NCBI GenBank assembly: GCA_965641885.1
Contig: OZ282574.1
Span: 2,976,001 to 3,040,000 of the forward strand
Length of the DNA: 64,000 nt
Source: Pseudophaeobacter sp965641885
GTDB taxonomy: Bacteria; Pseudomonadota; Alphaproteobacteria; Rhodobacterales; Rhodobacteraceae
Reading direction: 5' to 3'
The translations under genes were made by a program, and so were the position numbers. Within the stretch, counting starts at the first letter, position 1, and each line of letters starts with the position of its first letter. The notes beneath the pieces are model-generated. The model was given only the letters and a program-made list of their open reading frames with translations, searched no databases and had not been told where the DNA came from. Of this stretch, positions 32,716-41,899 are shown piece after piece.

Positions 32716-34398
32716 TCAGCTGTGCTCTTCGGCCGCGACCGCCACCAGAGCCCGGTTAAAGGCCTTGAGCGCATCGACGTGATAGATCGCTCCCACCAGT
32801 ATTTCGGCGCCATCAATCCGTTTCACGACTGGTAAAAATGTCACATCCGCACGGTCGAAAACCGGCAGAGTGGCCTCAAGAGAGGCGCCAAAATCCAGAG
32901 CGAGGCCCTGCGCCTGCAGCGCCTCAAGGTCCGTGCGCGCAGCACAGCGCGGATCATCAAGCGGGCGCATCACCGCATCGGCCTTGAGCAGGGCCAGCAG
33001 ATAGGCCTGCGGCCCCGCAGCACAGTGAATATTTCGCCGCTCCAGCTGCGTCAGGAAAAACGAACGGTCCACCAGCCGCGAAGCCAGGGCAGTGGATATC
33101 GACACAGCCACCATCACGGCCAGACCGATCTGCCAGTCTCCGGTCAGCTCAAACACGATCAAGGTGGTGGAAATGGGCGCACCCAGAACTGCGGCTGCAA
33201 CCGCTCCCATGCCAGCAAAGGCATAGAGCGTATGGGTGCCAGACACATCAGGTAGAAAAGAGGTCGCAACCAGGCCAAAGGCCAGTCCGGTAATGGCGCC
33301 AATCATCAGCGACGGCGAGAAAACGCCGCCTCCCATGCGCCCGCCCATGGTAATCGCCACAGCCGCCGTTTTGACCACCACAAAGACCAAAGCCTGCGAC
33401 AGCACCAACCCGCCCGTGAGCGCCAACTCAGTCGTCTCGTAGCCGACGCCAATGATATGGGGATACCAGATCGCAATGATGCCAAGGATCAGGCCGGAAA
33501 TCGCCGGCCGCAGCCAACGCGGAATGTGCCAGCTTTCCTGCAGGGCGTCGCCCACATGATCGGCAAAGAAGATTGCCCGCATCAGGAGCACCGCGACAAA
33601 GCCGCAGATCACGCCCAGCATCAAAAACGCGGGCAATTCCACATAAAACTGCAAAGCTCCCGGCGTGATCATAGAGAACTCGGTGACATCGCCATAGGCC
33701 AGACGATTGATGACGGTCCCCGCCACAGAGGCGATCACAATAGGAGCAAAGGCGTGGACCGCAAAATGGCGCAGCACCACCTCAAGGGCAAAAAGCGCCC
33801 CAGCAATGGGGGCATTAAAACTGGCTGAAACGGCCGCCGCAACCGCGCAGCCCAGCAGATCACGCCCGGTAATTCCATCGGCCCTGATTTTCTCGCTCAC
33901 CCAGCTGGAAATCACTCCGGCCAGATGCACCACTGGCCCTTCACGCCCGGAAGAGCCACCGGTGGAGAGGGTAATAAACGAGGCCAGCGCTGACGCAAGC
34001 CCGGCACGGATTTCCAGGCGCCCATTCTGCATGGCAGCGCCTTCGATTACATCCGCAACAGAGCGTACCCGGCCATCCGGCGTGAAGCGATCCAGAATGA
34101 TCCCAACAATCAGCCCGCCCGAGGTGGCGATCAGCACCAGCCAGTACCACTGAAGATCCGCCGCAAAACTATGGAGGTAGTTGGCGTCTTCCGCGCCGTA
34201 GACCCAGGCCTGCAGCGACGAAATACCTTTGCGAAACAGCAAGGCCGCAAGCCCGGCGCTGATACCGATCAGCAGGGCAATCAGCCAAAACTGAAACTGG
34301 CTTGGCCCCCTTTGCAGCAGCATGCGCCAAAGGTCCCGCATCCCTGAGAACAGGCTTGCGAAACGGGTTGAGACAGCAATGCGTAGCATTTCGGGCAT
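32716..34398 (-). CDS. ClC-type chloride channel or H+/Cl- antiporter with C-terminal CBS-like region
   Basis: The 560-residue membrane protein has about 10-12 hydrophobic segments and the ClC signature GGSSGREGPVVHLAG near residue 150, which lines the anion path. GAPISTTLIVFELTGDW near residue 400 matches the conserved late ClC helix. The C-terminal 110 residues resemble CBS domains. Whether it acts as a channel or an exchanger cannot be decided here. I chose ATG 34398 (MPEMLRIAVS) with AGGA six bases before; the frame is open to 34488. It follows recN on the same strand after 118 bases. Confidence 0.9.
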   Translation of the reverse strand: MPEMLRIAVSTRFASLFSGMRDLWRMLLQRGPSQFQFWLIALLIGISAGLAALLFRKGISSLQAWVYGAEDANYLHSFAADLQWYWLVLIATSGGLIVGIILDRFTPDGRVRSVADVIEGAAMQNGRLEIRAGLASALASFITLSTGGSSGREGPVVHLAGVISSWVSEKIRADGITGRDLLGCAVAAAVSASFNAPIAGALFALEVVLRHFAVHAFAPIVIASVAGTVINRLAYGDVTEFSMITPGALQFYVELPAFLMLGVICGFVAVLLMRAIFFADHVGDALQESWHIPRWLRPAISGLILGIIAIWYPHIIGVGYETTELALTGGLVLSQALVFVVVKTAAVAITMGGRMGGGVFSPSLMIGAITGLAFGLVATSFLPDVSGTHTLYAFAGMGAVAAAVLGAPISTTLIVFELTGDWQIGLAVMVAVSISTALASRLVDRSFFLTQLERRNIHCAAGPQAYLLALLKADAVMRPLDDPRCAARTDLEALQAQGLALDFGASLEATLPVFDRADVTFLPVVKRIDGAEILVGAIYHVDALKAFNRALVAVAAEEHS

Positions 34399-34516
34399 AG
34401 AGGTCCTGTAAAGTATTATTTTTGCGCTGCTGAGCCCAAAATTACATAAGAGACCGTAAATATTTGGTTGGCATTCGGCCATTCCCAAAACAATTCATGC
34501 AACAACTGTAAAGGGT

Positions 34517-36163
34517 TTAGCTGGCTAACAGGGCCCGGGCGGCGGCGCGTGCTTCCTGGGTGATGGTATCACCAGAAACCATCCGCGCAATCTCATCAAC
34601 CCGTTCGCTCTCATTCAGCGGCACCACTTCGGAGAGGGTAATCCCGTCAGCGACACGTTTTTGCACCCGCCAGTGGTGGCTGCCCTGGGCTGCAACCTGC
34701 GGCGAATGGGTGACCACAAGAACCTGCCCGGTGGCAGCAAGTGACTTGAGGCGACGCCCAACCGCATCAGCTGTGGCGCCACCAACGCCCCGGTCGATCT
34801 CATCAAAAATCAGCGTCTTGCTTTGATCATCGCCGCGCAGGCAGACCTTTAGCGCCAGCAAAAAGCGGCTGAGTTCACCACCAGAGGCGATTTTATTCAA
34901 CGGCCCGGACGGCGCACCCGGATTGGTCGCGACAGTAAAGGCCACATTGTCATAGCCCTCAGGGCCGGGCTCGCCGGGCTCGACAAGGGTTTTGAAAACC
35001 GCCCGTTCCATTTTCAGCGGCGCCAGCTCTGCCATCACAGCCTGATCCAGAGCCTGGGCATTGTCATGCCGGGCGGCACTCAGGCGATCAGCCGAATCCT
35101 GATAGGCAGCCTCGGCCCGCGTCAGCGCCGCTTGCTGATCCGCGAGATCACGATCCCCCGCATCCAGTGCAGCCAGTTTGCCGCGCAACACATCCGCATG
35201 CGACGCCAGAGCGTCTGGTAACACTGCATATTTGCGGGCCAGGGCGCGGATTTCAAACAGGCGGGCCTCGCAGTCTTCCAAATCGCTTGGGTTGAAATCG
35301 AGCCCTTCCAGAACCCGCTCCACCCCATCCTGGGCATCGCCCAACTCGATCATAGCGCGACTCAAAGCACTGAGAGGCGCGGTAAGCCCCGTTTCATCAG
35401 CGCCTTCAACCCCTTCAAGCCAACGCTGGGCTTCGCCCAAGGCGGCCTCAGCCCCCTCGCTCAGCAAGCTGTGTGCCCGTGCGATATCGCCGCGGATCCG
35501 TTCAGCCTGCTGCATCTGGCGGCGACGCAGGTCCAGGGCTTCGTCTTCGCCCGCTTCAGGGTCAAGCTTGTCCAGCTCGGCCACCGCGTGACGCAGGAAT
35601 TCTTCCTCGGCCCGCACAGCGTCCAGAGCTTCTTGGGTGGCCTGCACCATCTTGCGGGCCTTGGCCATCGCACGCCAGGCCAGACGGGTCTGTTCCAGCA
35701 CCGCAGAAACAGAGGCAAAACTATCCAGCAACGCCCGGTGCCCACGCGGGTTCAGCAATCCGCGATCGTCATGTTGGCCGTGCAGCTCTACCAGTGTTTC
35801 GGACAGGCGCCGCAGCACCTCCCCGGAACAGCGCCTGTCATTGACCCACGCGGTTTTGCGGCCCTCGGCGGTGTTGACCCGGCGCAGTACCAGCTCTTCG
35901 CCACCGGGCAGGCCTGCCTCTTCGAGAATGTCATGTGCCGCATGGCCCGGGGCAAGATCAAATTCAGCAATCACCTCGCCCTGGGCAGCACCCTGCCGCA
36001 CAAGTTCCGCGCGCCCGCGCCAGCCCAGCACAAAACCAAGCGAATCCAACAGGATGGATTTGCCGGCCCCGGTCTCACCGGTCAGCACATTGAGGCCGGG
36101 CTGGAAGGCCAGTTCGAGGTGGTCGATGATCAAAAGATCGCGGATATCAAGTGCGCGTAGCAT
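34517..36163 (-). CDS. recN: DNA repair protein RecN
   Basis: RecN is an SMC-like ATPase for double-strand break repair. The 548-residue protein has LNVLTGETGAGKSILLDSL (Walker A) near residue 30, long coiled-coil arms in the middle, and the C-terminal ABC signature LNKIASGGELSRFLLALK followed by the Walker B LIFDEIDRGVGG. I chose ATG 36163 (MLRALDIRDLLI) because the family begins there. It follows bamD by 35 bases, an order common in alphaproteobacteria at the end of the dcw cluster. Confidence 0.95.
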   Translation of the reverse strand: MLRALDIRDLLIIDHLELAFQPGLNVLTGETGAGKSILLDSLGFVLGWRGRAELVRQGAAQGEVIAEFDLAPGHAAHDILEEAGLPGGEELVLRRVNTAEGRKTAWVNDRRCSGEVLRRLSETLVELHGQHDDRGLLNPRGHRALLDSFASVSAVLEQTRLAWRAMAKARKMVQATQEALDAVRAEEEFLRHAVAELDKLDPEAGEDEALDLRRRQMQQAERIRGDIARAHSLLSEGAEAALGEAQRWLEGVEGADETGLTAPLSALSRAMIELGDAQDGVERVLEGLDFNPSDLEDCEARLFEIRALARKYAVLPDALASHADVLRGKLAALDAGDRDLADQQAALTRAEAAYQDSADRLSAARHDNAQALDQAVMAELAPLKMERAVFKTLVEPGEPGPEGYDNVAFTVATNPGAPSGPLNKIASGGELSRFLLALKVCLRGDDQSKTLIFDEIDRGVGGATADAVGRRLKSLAATGQVLVVTHSPQVAAQGSHHWRVQKRVADGITLSEVVPLNESERVDEIARMVSGDTITQEARAAARALLAS

Positions 36164-36198
36164 GGCCGGTCCCGTCGCCCCGTTCGGTCGTAAGGCCG

Positions 36199-37047
36199 TT
36201 ACAGCCAACGCCCTTTGATAGATTGACGATAAATCTGGCTCAGCCAGTTGTTTCCGCGATCCTTGAGCTTGAGCCCCTGAGATGTCAGCAACTTATAGCT
36301 ATCCTCGTACCAATCGGTGGATTGATAGTTGTGGCCAAGAATGGCCCCCGCCGTCTGCGCCTCCTGGGTAAGACCCAGAGACAGATAGGCCTCAACAAGT
36401 CGGTGCAGGGCCTCGGCTGTGTGGCTGGTGGTCTGGAAATCCTCGACAACAACCCGGAACCGGCTAATCGCCGAGGTATAATGCCCCCGACGCAGGTAAT
36501 AGCGACCAATCTCCATCTCCTTGCCCGCAAGGTGATCAAAGGCCAGGTCAAATTTCAGGATCGCAGAGGTGGCATATTCACTGTCGGGATAGACTTCGAT
36601 CACCGTGCGCAGGGACTGCAGCGCCTGGAAGGTCAGGCCCTGATCGCGGCCAACCTCGTCGATCTGGTCATAATAGCTGAGCGCCAGAAGATACTGCGCA
36701 TAGGCCGCATCTTCGTCTGTTGGGTAGAAATCAATATAGCGCTGCGCAGCACCCCGGCTGCCTTCGTAGTTTTTGGCCTGATGATTGGCAAAGGCCTGCA
36801 TGATCAGGGCCTGTTTGGCATATTCAGAATAGGGATAAAGCCGTTCAATCTCGGAGAAGTAAAAGGCAGCATCCTTGGTACGGCTGCGGGCCAGTTCAAA
36901 TTCGCCACGCTCAAAAATCTGCTGAGGCGTAAAGCTTTCTAGCGGCACGGTCTGTTCCGCGGCGCCACCATCTCCGCCACATCCAGAGAGTGCTGCCATC
37001 AAAAGAGCCGCGCCGATGAATTTGGCCCCTGTCTTGATGCCGATCAT
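36199..37047 (-). CDS. bamD: outer membrane assembly lipoprotein BamD
   Basis: BamD is the essential lipoprotein of the BAM complex that folds outer membrane beta-barrels. The 282-residue protein has a lipoprotein signal ending in the lipobox LSGC at about residue 23, then TPR motifs (FERGEFELARSRTKDAAFYF, ALIMQAFANHQAKNYEG, YYLRRGHYTSAISRFRVVV). The arrangement lpxC-bamD-recN on one strand is shared with many alphaproteobacteria. Confidence 0.95.
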   Translation of the reverse strand: MIGIKTGAKFIGAALLMAALSGCGGDGGAAEQTVPLESFTPQQIFERGEFELARSRTKDAAFYFSEIERLYPYSEYAKQALIMQAFANHQAKNYEGSRGAAQRYIDFYPTDEDAAYAQYLLALSYYDQIDEVGRDQGLTFQALQSLRTVIEVYPDSEYATSAILKFDLAFDHLAGKEMEIGRYYLRRGHYTSAISRFRVVVEDFQTTSHTAEALHRLVEAYLSLGLTQEAQTAGAILGHNYQSTDWYEDSYKLLTSQGLKLKDRGNNWLSQIYRQSIKGRWL

Positions 37048-37240
37048 TTTGCCTAAACCTCACCGTCACTGACTTCCGGGTGTCATGCCCCGGGTTCTGC
37101 CCCGTTTAGCACATTCATCCGGCGTGCAAAACGCCTTTCACCCACTTCGCCCCCACTTGGCAGAGTTTGTTCAGAATGGTCAAGTCCGGCAAGCCTAAGA
37201 CGCCACGCTGCAGGCAAAGCTCTGCCCCCAAGACGCAAAT

Positions 37241-37260
37241 AGCCCCGCGACAACGGGGCT
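37241..37260 (-). terminator. hairpin between lpxC and bamD
   Basis: AGCCCCG pairs with CGGGGCT around a six-base loop. Read on the minus strand it lies about 80 bases after the lpxC stop and is followed by ATTTGCG. The U-tract is poor. The rest of the 290-base gap has nothing that I recognise. Confidence 0.4.
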
Positions 37261-37337
37261 TGAGCGCCCCCATACCAGGAGGTGCGCAAACTAACGTCAC
37301 TGTAAAAAGAAGCTATGCCAGCACAGGTGCGGTCAGA

Positions 37338-38273
37338 TCAGGCGACGCGCCGGCTGTTGCTGGGAATTTCTGACCAGACAAGACCCTGACCCGGCAGACG
37401 TGCCGTCATCGCCATGTCACAATCCACCCGGCGCACAGCACCTGGTGTCGCAAAGAGTTCGCGCAGCAAGGTGTTGGTCAGCGCATGACCAGCCCGGTCG
37501 CCAACGTAGCGCCCCAAAAGCGGGCCACCCGCCAGCGCCAGATCTCCCAGCGCGTCCAGCATCTTATGGCGGACCGGCTCATCTGAATGACGCAGCCCTT
37601 CGCCGCTTTCGATCCGGGCGCCATCAAAGACAATCGCGTTTTCACCAGGAACCCCGCCCAGAGCCAGGCCATTGGCCTGCATTGTCTCAACATCAACGCG
37701 CCGACAAAAGGTGCGGCTGTCACAAAGCTCACGCACAAACGCCCCGTTGCGCAGGTCCAGAACCCGGCTTTGGCGGCCAATAGCCTGCTCTTCAAAGTCG
37801 ATGTGAAATTCAATCATAAGACGATCACAGGGCAGCAACGTTGCCGTGGCACCGTCCTTGGTAACGGTCACGGGTTTCAGCACCTCAATGGCCGAAACAG
37901 GCGCGCCAAGGCGGTGAATACCCTGCCCCAGAATACCGCACACGAACTGCGCGGAAGAGCCATCAAGGATGGGAACTTCGGGGCCATCAAGCTCAACCAG
38001 CGCATTGTGGATACCACAGCCAGCCAGCGCTGCCATCACATGTTCAACCGTTGAAACCGAAACACCAGCCGCATTGATCAGTCGCGTGCAAAGCGCCGTG
38101 CGCTCCACATGATCCCACAAGGCGGGAACAAGCGTGTTGCCCAAAGCAATGTCCGTGCGTTTGAAAACGATGCCGTGCCCCGCCGCAGCCGGGTTGATCA
38201 CCAGCCGCGCCATTTGACCTGAATGCAGGCCGACCCCTTCAAATGCCACTGATGCTTTAAGCGTATTTTGCAC
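37338..38273 (-). CDS. lpxC: UDP-3-O-acyl-N-acetylglucosamine deacetylase
   Basis: LpxC is the zinc enzyme for the committed step of lipid A synthesis. The 311-residue protein starts at a GTG (VQNTLKASVAFEGVGLHSG) with AGGAG six bases before; an open frame upstream to 38402 does not belong to the family. The zinc-binding histidine in STVEHVMAAL near residue 76, the RHKMLDALGDLAL pair and the catalytic histidine in GDRAGHALTN are all present. It lies directly after ftsZ, but a strong terminator separates the two. Confidence 0.95.
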   Translation of the reverse strand: MQNTLKASVAFEGVGLHSGQMARLVINPAAAGHGIVFKRTDIALGNTLVPALWDHVERTALCTRLINAAGVSVSTVEHVMAALAGCGIHNALVELDGPEVPILDGSSAQFVCGILGQGIHRLGAPVSAIEVLKPVTVTKDGATATLLPCDRLMIEFHIDFEEQAIGRQSRVLDLRNGAFVRELCDSRTFCRRVDVETMQANGLALGGVPGENAIVFDGARIESGEGLRHSDEPVRHKMLDALGDLALAGGPLLGRYVGDRAGHALTNTLLRELFATPGAVRRVDCDMAMTARLPGQGLVWSEIPSNSRRVA

Positions 38274-38435
38274 CTTGTGCTCCTGATCACCATGTCCGAC
38301 GTCATGCGCCGTGTTGCCAAGACAGGTAAGGAGTTCACAAAAAAGCCACAACTCAATCTTTGTAACGGATTGAAACATCCCTGTAACAGATCGGCAAAAC
38401 ACTGCTGAGACCGAGGTAAAATACTGTTATAAAAC

Positions 38436-38462
38436 GAAAAAAGGCCGCCCGAAGGCGACCTC
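38436..38462 (-). terminator. rho-independent terminator of ftsZ
   Basis: On the minus strand GAGGTCGCC pairs with GGCGGCCTT around a TTCG tetraloop, followed by TTTTTTCG. It begins about 20 bases after the ftsZ stop. Confidence 0.88.
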
Positions 38463-38483
38463 TTAATCTTTATTAGTGAAAGA

Positions 38484-40187
38484 TTAATTTGCTTGACGGC
38501 GCAGGAAAGCAGGAATTTCGATACGATCCTGCTCTTCTTCGGCCTGTTGTTGCTGAACTGGCTGTGGCTGTGGCTGCGGCGCCACGACCTGCTGCTGGAC
38601 CGGAGGCTGCTGGCGAACCGGCTGCGGCTTGGCTGCCGCCTGCGCTTCGGCAGCACTGCCTGTCATCCGGTGGATCAGCGAGTTCAGACCAAAGCGACGT
38701 TGCTCGGACTGAGGCTCGGAGGACTGGCCACCCGGCGCAGAGGCAACCGGGCGCTGCTGCAGCTGTGGCTGCGCCAAAGACTGCTGTCCCTGAGCCCGCG
38801 CCGCTGCGGCCTGAAGACGTACGATAGCATCCGCAGAAGGCGTTCCGGGGGCTGGTGCCTTTGGCGCGACAAACGACGCTTCGGGAGGACCATCCGCCAC
38901 ATCGGCCTGCGGCTGGAACGTCGGAACCTGCGGCTGATAGGCTGGCTGTGGCAAGCCATCGCTGCCCATATCCTCGATGTCTTCAAAGACCTCATCGGCC
39001 TGCTCCCGGACTGCACCTTGCTGCGCATCGAGACCCTCAAACAGGGAAGGTTCCTGCGCTGCTGGAGCGGCGGCAGTGGCTGCAACAGTCGCCGCAACCT
39101 CAGGCTGTGCAACAGGAGCGTGCAATTCCAGTGGGGCCGGACGCGCCTGCTCAACACTGACGGCCTTTTTCAACGGAGCCGACATCGGACGGCGCGGCAC
39201 TGGGATTTCAGTCATGACTTCGGTGGCGTCAATGCCTGTCGCCACGACGGAGACGCGCATCTTGCCTTCCATGGCGGTATCCAGGGTCGAGCCAACAATG
39301 ATATTCGCCTCTGGATCCACTTCTTCACGGATCCGGTTGGCGGCCTCGTCCAACTCAAACAAGGTCAGATCATGGGCGCCGGTGATATTGATAAGAACAC
39401 CCTTGGCCCCACGCAGGCTGATTTCGTCGAGCAACGGGTTGGCGATGGCCTTTTCAGCCGCCTGAACCGCGCGATCTTCGCCCTCGGCCTCACCGGTGCC
39501 CATCATCGCCTTGCCCATCTCGTCCATCACGGCGCGCACATCGGCAAAATCGAGGTTGATCAGGCCCGGACGGACCATCAGATCGGTCACACCCTTGACG
39601 CCTTGATACAGCACGTCATCCGCCATCGAGAACGCCTCGGTGAAGGTGGTCTTTTCGTTGGCCAGACGGAACAGGTTCTGGTTTGGAATGATGATAAGCG
39701 TATCAACGACCTTTTGCAGGGCTTCAACACCCTCCTCGGCCTGACGCATCCGCTTGTGACCCTCAAACTGGAAAGGCTTGGTCACGACGCCAACTGTCAG
39801 CACACCAAGTTCGCGTGCCGCCTGGGCAATGATCGGAGCCGCACCGGTACCAGTGCCACCGCCCATACCGGCGGTAATAAAGCACATATGCGCCCCAGCC
39901 AGATGGTCAACGATCTGCTCAATGCTTTCTTCAGCTGAGGCAGAGCCCACGGAAGGACGCGCACCAGCGCCAAGACCTTCGGTGACTTTCACACCCAATT
40001 GAATACGGCTGGTTGCCGCGTTTTGCTGCAGGGCCTGAGCATCGGTATTGGCCACGACAAAGTCGACGCCCTCCAGCTCTTTCGCGATCATATTGTTGAC
40101 CGCGTTGCCACCGGCGCCACCGACACCGAACACGGTGATCTTAGGGGCCAGTTCTTCCTGCCCGGGCATCGAAAGGTTCAATGTCAT
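38484..40187 (-). CDS. ftsZ: cell division protein FtsZ
   Basis: FtsZ is the tubulin-like GTPase that forms the division ring. The 567-residue protein has the tubulin signature GGGTGTGAAP near residue 107 and a complete GTPase core up to about residue 330. A long linker rich in Gln, Pro and Ala follows (residues 330-550), and the conserved C-terminal peptide (IEIPAFLRRQAN) that binds FtsA and other anchors closes it. Long linkers of this kind are usual in alphaproteobacteria. A separate promoter lies in the 376-base gap after ftsA. Confidence 0.97.
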   Translation of the reverse strand: MTLNLSMPGQEELAPKITVFGVGGAGGNAVNNMIAKELEGVDFVVANTDAQALQQNAATSRIQLGVKVTEGLGAGARPSVGSASAEESIEQIVDHLAGAHMCFITAGMGGGTGTGAAPIIAQAARELGVLTVGVVTKPFQFEGHKRMRQAEEGVEALQKVVDTLIIIPNQNLFRLANEKTTFTEAFSMADDVLYQGVKGVTDLMVRPGLINLDFADVRAVMDEMGKAMMGTGEAEGEDRAVQAAEKAIANPLLDEISLRGAKGVLINITGAHDLTLFELDEAANRIREEVDPEANIIVGSTLDTAMEGKMRVSVVATGIDATEVMTEIPVPRRPMSAPLKKAVSVEQARPAPLELHAPVAQPEVAATVAATAAAPAAQEPSLFEGLDAQQGAVREQADEVFEDIEDMGSDGLPQPAYQPQVPTFQPQADVADGPPEASFVAPKAPAPGTPSADAIVRLQAAAARAQGQQSLAQPQLQQRPVASAPGGQSSEPQSEQRRFGLNSLIHRMTGSAAEAQAAAKPQPVRQQPPVQQQVVAPQPQPQPVQQQQAEEEQDRIEIPAFLRRQAN

Positions 40188-40459
40188 GCTCTTTCCGCCT
40201 GTATTTCAGCCCTCCCGCAAGGGCTATTCCTGTGTTTTCCGCCTCAATCTTACCGTGATGGCAGAGTCTCGTCATCCTAAAAAACGAAATACGCCACAAA
40301 ATGTGGCCCATTCCCATGGGCAAGCCCGCAGAATTTCGCTCATCCCAGCAGATCTGGTAGTACAGTGGGTGGCACAACACAAAAGAACACGCGCTCCGGC
40401 AAAAAGCCGAAGGTCACATACTCTACTTATTATTGCAGCCCACTGCTCGGCATACTGGT

Positions 40460-40474
40460 GTCACTTTTTGTGAC
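40460..40474. promoter_or_regulatory. inverted repeat at the ftsZ promoter start site
   Basis: GTCAC-TTTTT-GTGAC is a perfect inverted repeat just downstream of the TATAAT box, where transcription should begin. Its position suits an operator that blocks the ftsZ promoter. The binding protein is unknown. Confidence 0.45.
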
Positions 40475-40475
40475 T

Positions 40476-40504
40476 ATTATATCTTTATTACCCTGTTTTA
40501 TCAG
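40476..40504 (-). promoter_or_regulatory. sigma-70-like ftsZ promoter
   Basis: On the minus strand there is a perfect -10 box TATAAT (40481-40476) and a four-of-six -35 box CTGATA (40504-40499) with a 17-base spacer. The leader to the ftsZ start at 40187 would be about 280 bases. The rest of the gap 40188-40563 has no gene. Confidence 0.6.
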
Positions 40505-40563
40505 CCCTGTCACCCAGATCACCTAAGGTTTCTTCCACAGGCTGGGGATATTTTTCAGAGCTG

Positions 40564-41898
40564 TTACCAATTATCCCTAAACCAGCGTACCGCACGGCTA
40601 AGCGAGCGCCCATGGTTCCGGTCAACCGGGGTTTCAAAATCCCACCACTCATCCTGCGGATGCGCCGCAAAAAGGCTAAGGCCAACTGCGGCGGCAAATC
40701 CAGGGCCTGTGGCCGATTGCGGCAGGCCATGCACACGCAGAGGACGGCCCAGGCGCACCTGTTGTCCCAGAATGCGCGTGGCCAGACCATCCAGACCGAG
40801 GATCTGACTGGAGCCGCCCGTCAGGACAATTTGCTGGCTCGGCAGGTATTCAAATCCGGCCGCGTCAAGCCGGGTGCGCACCTCTTCGAGAATTTCCTCA
40901 ACCCGCGGCCGCATGATGCCAATCAGCTCGGCCCGGCTCACGGTGCGGCGATCATGTTCCCAGTCACCGGTATCACCGCCGATATCAATCATGTCGCGAT
41001 CATCAACGCCGGTTGCATGCACGCCACCACAAAAGGTCTTGATGCGTTCGGCATTCGCCATCGGAACACCCAGCCCCATCGAGATATCGCTGGTAATGTG
41101 ATCGCCCCCCATGCGGACCGCATCCGCATAGATCATGTGCTTTTTCATAAAGACCGAAATCGAGGTCGAGCCGCCCCCCATGTCAATACAGGCCGCTCCC
41201 AGTTCCTGCTCATCTTCGACCAGCGCGGCATAGCCCGACGCATAGGCCGACGAGGCAATCCCTGCCAGCTCCAGATCGCAGCGCTGAATGCAGCGCACCA
41301 GGTTTTGCACCGTGCCGGTATCCACCGTCAGCATATGCATATCCACCGCCAGGGTCTGCCCCAGCTGGCCGCGCGGGTCTTCGAGACCCGACCGGTTATC
41401 AAGGGCGAAATTCACCGGCTGCGCGTGCAGCACCTCGCGCCCGGCACCATATTCGGGCACCTCACAGGCCGCCAGAACCTGCGCGATCTCGGACTCAGAA
41501 ACCTCCTGGCCTTCCAGCTCCAGTTTGGCATCCAGTCCATAAGAGCGTGGATTGGCGCCAGAGAAGCTGGCGATCACATGGTCGACCCGCACCCCAGCCA
41601 TCTTTTGCGCCGCCTGAACGGCGGTGCGCACGGCGCGTTCGGTCTCTTGCATGGCGGTGATTTCGCCAAATTGCACCCCGCGAGAGCGGGTCGTGGCGGC
41701 ACCAATGACCCGGAATCCCGACTGCCCCGCCAGTGAGCCGATCGAGTTGTCTTCGCTCAGACGCCCGGTGCCATCAAACCGCAGGACCAGGCAGGCAATC
41801 TTTGAGCTGCCGATGTCCAGAATGGCCACCACACCCCGTTGCATCGCCTGACGACGCATTTGCCGCATCGCGCGCTGGGACTGATAAAGATCCGTCAT
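40564..41898 (-). CDS. ftsA: cell division protein FtsA
   Basis: FtsA is the actin-like protein that ties FtsZ to the membrane. The 444-residue protein has ILDIGSSKIACLVL (phosphate 1), CIDMGGGSTSISVF (phosphate 2) and IVLTGGSSQILGLDG (adenosine motif), with an amphipathic C-terminal end (LSRAVRWFRDNW) that fits membrane binding. The ATG at 41898 lies one base after the ftsQ stop. The ORF could start four codons earlier within ftsQ, which I consider less likely. Confidence 0.95.
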   Translation of the reverse strand: MTDLYQSQRAMRQMRRQAMQRGVVAILDIGSSKIACLVLRFDGTGRLSEDNSIGSLAGQSGFRVIGAATTRSRGVQFGEITAMQETERAVRTAVQAAQKMAGVRVDHVIASFSGANPRSYGLDAKLELEGQEVSESEIAQVLAACEVPEYGAGREVLHAQPVNFALDNRSGLEDPRGQLGQTLAVDMHMLTVDTGTVQNLVRCIQRCDLELAGIASSAYASGYAALVEDEQELGAACIDMGGGSTSISVFMKKHMIYADAVRMGGDHITSDISMGLGVPMANAERIKTFCGGVHATGVDDRDMIDIGGDTGDWEHDRRTVSRAELIGIMRPRVEEILEEVRTRLDAAGFEYLPSQQIVLTGGSSQILGLDGLATRILGQQVRLGRPLRVHGLPQSATGPGFAAAVGLSLFAAHPQDEWWDFETPVDRNHGRSLSRAVRWFRDNW

Positions 41899-41899
41899 C

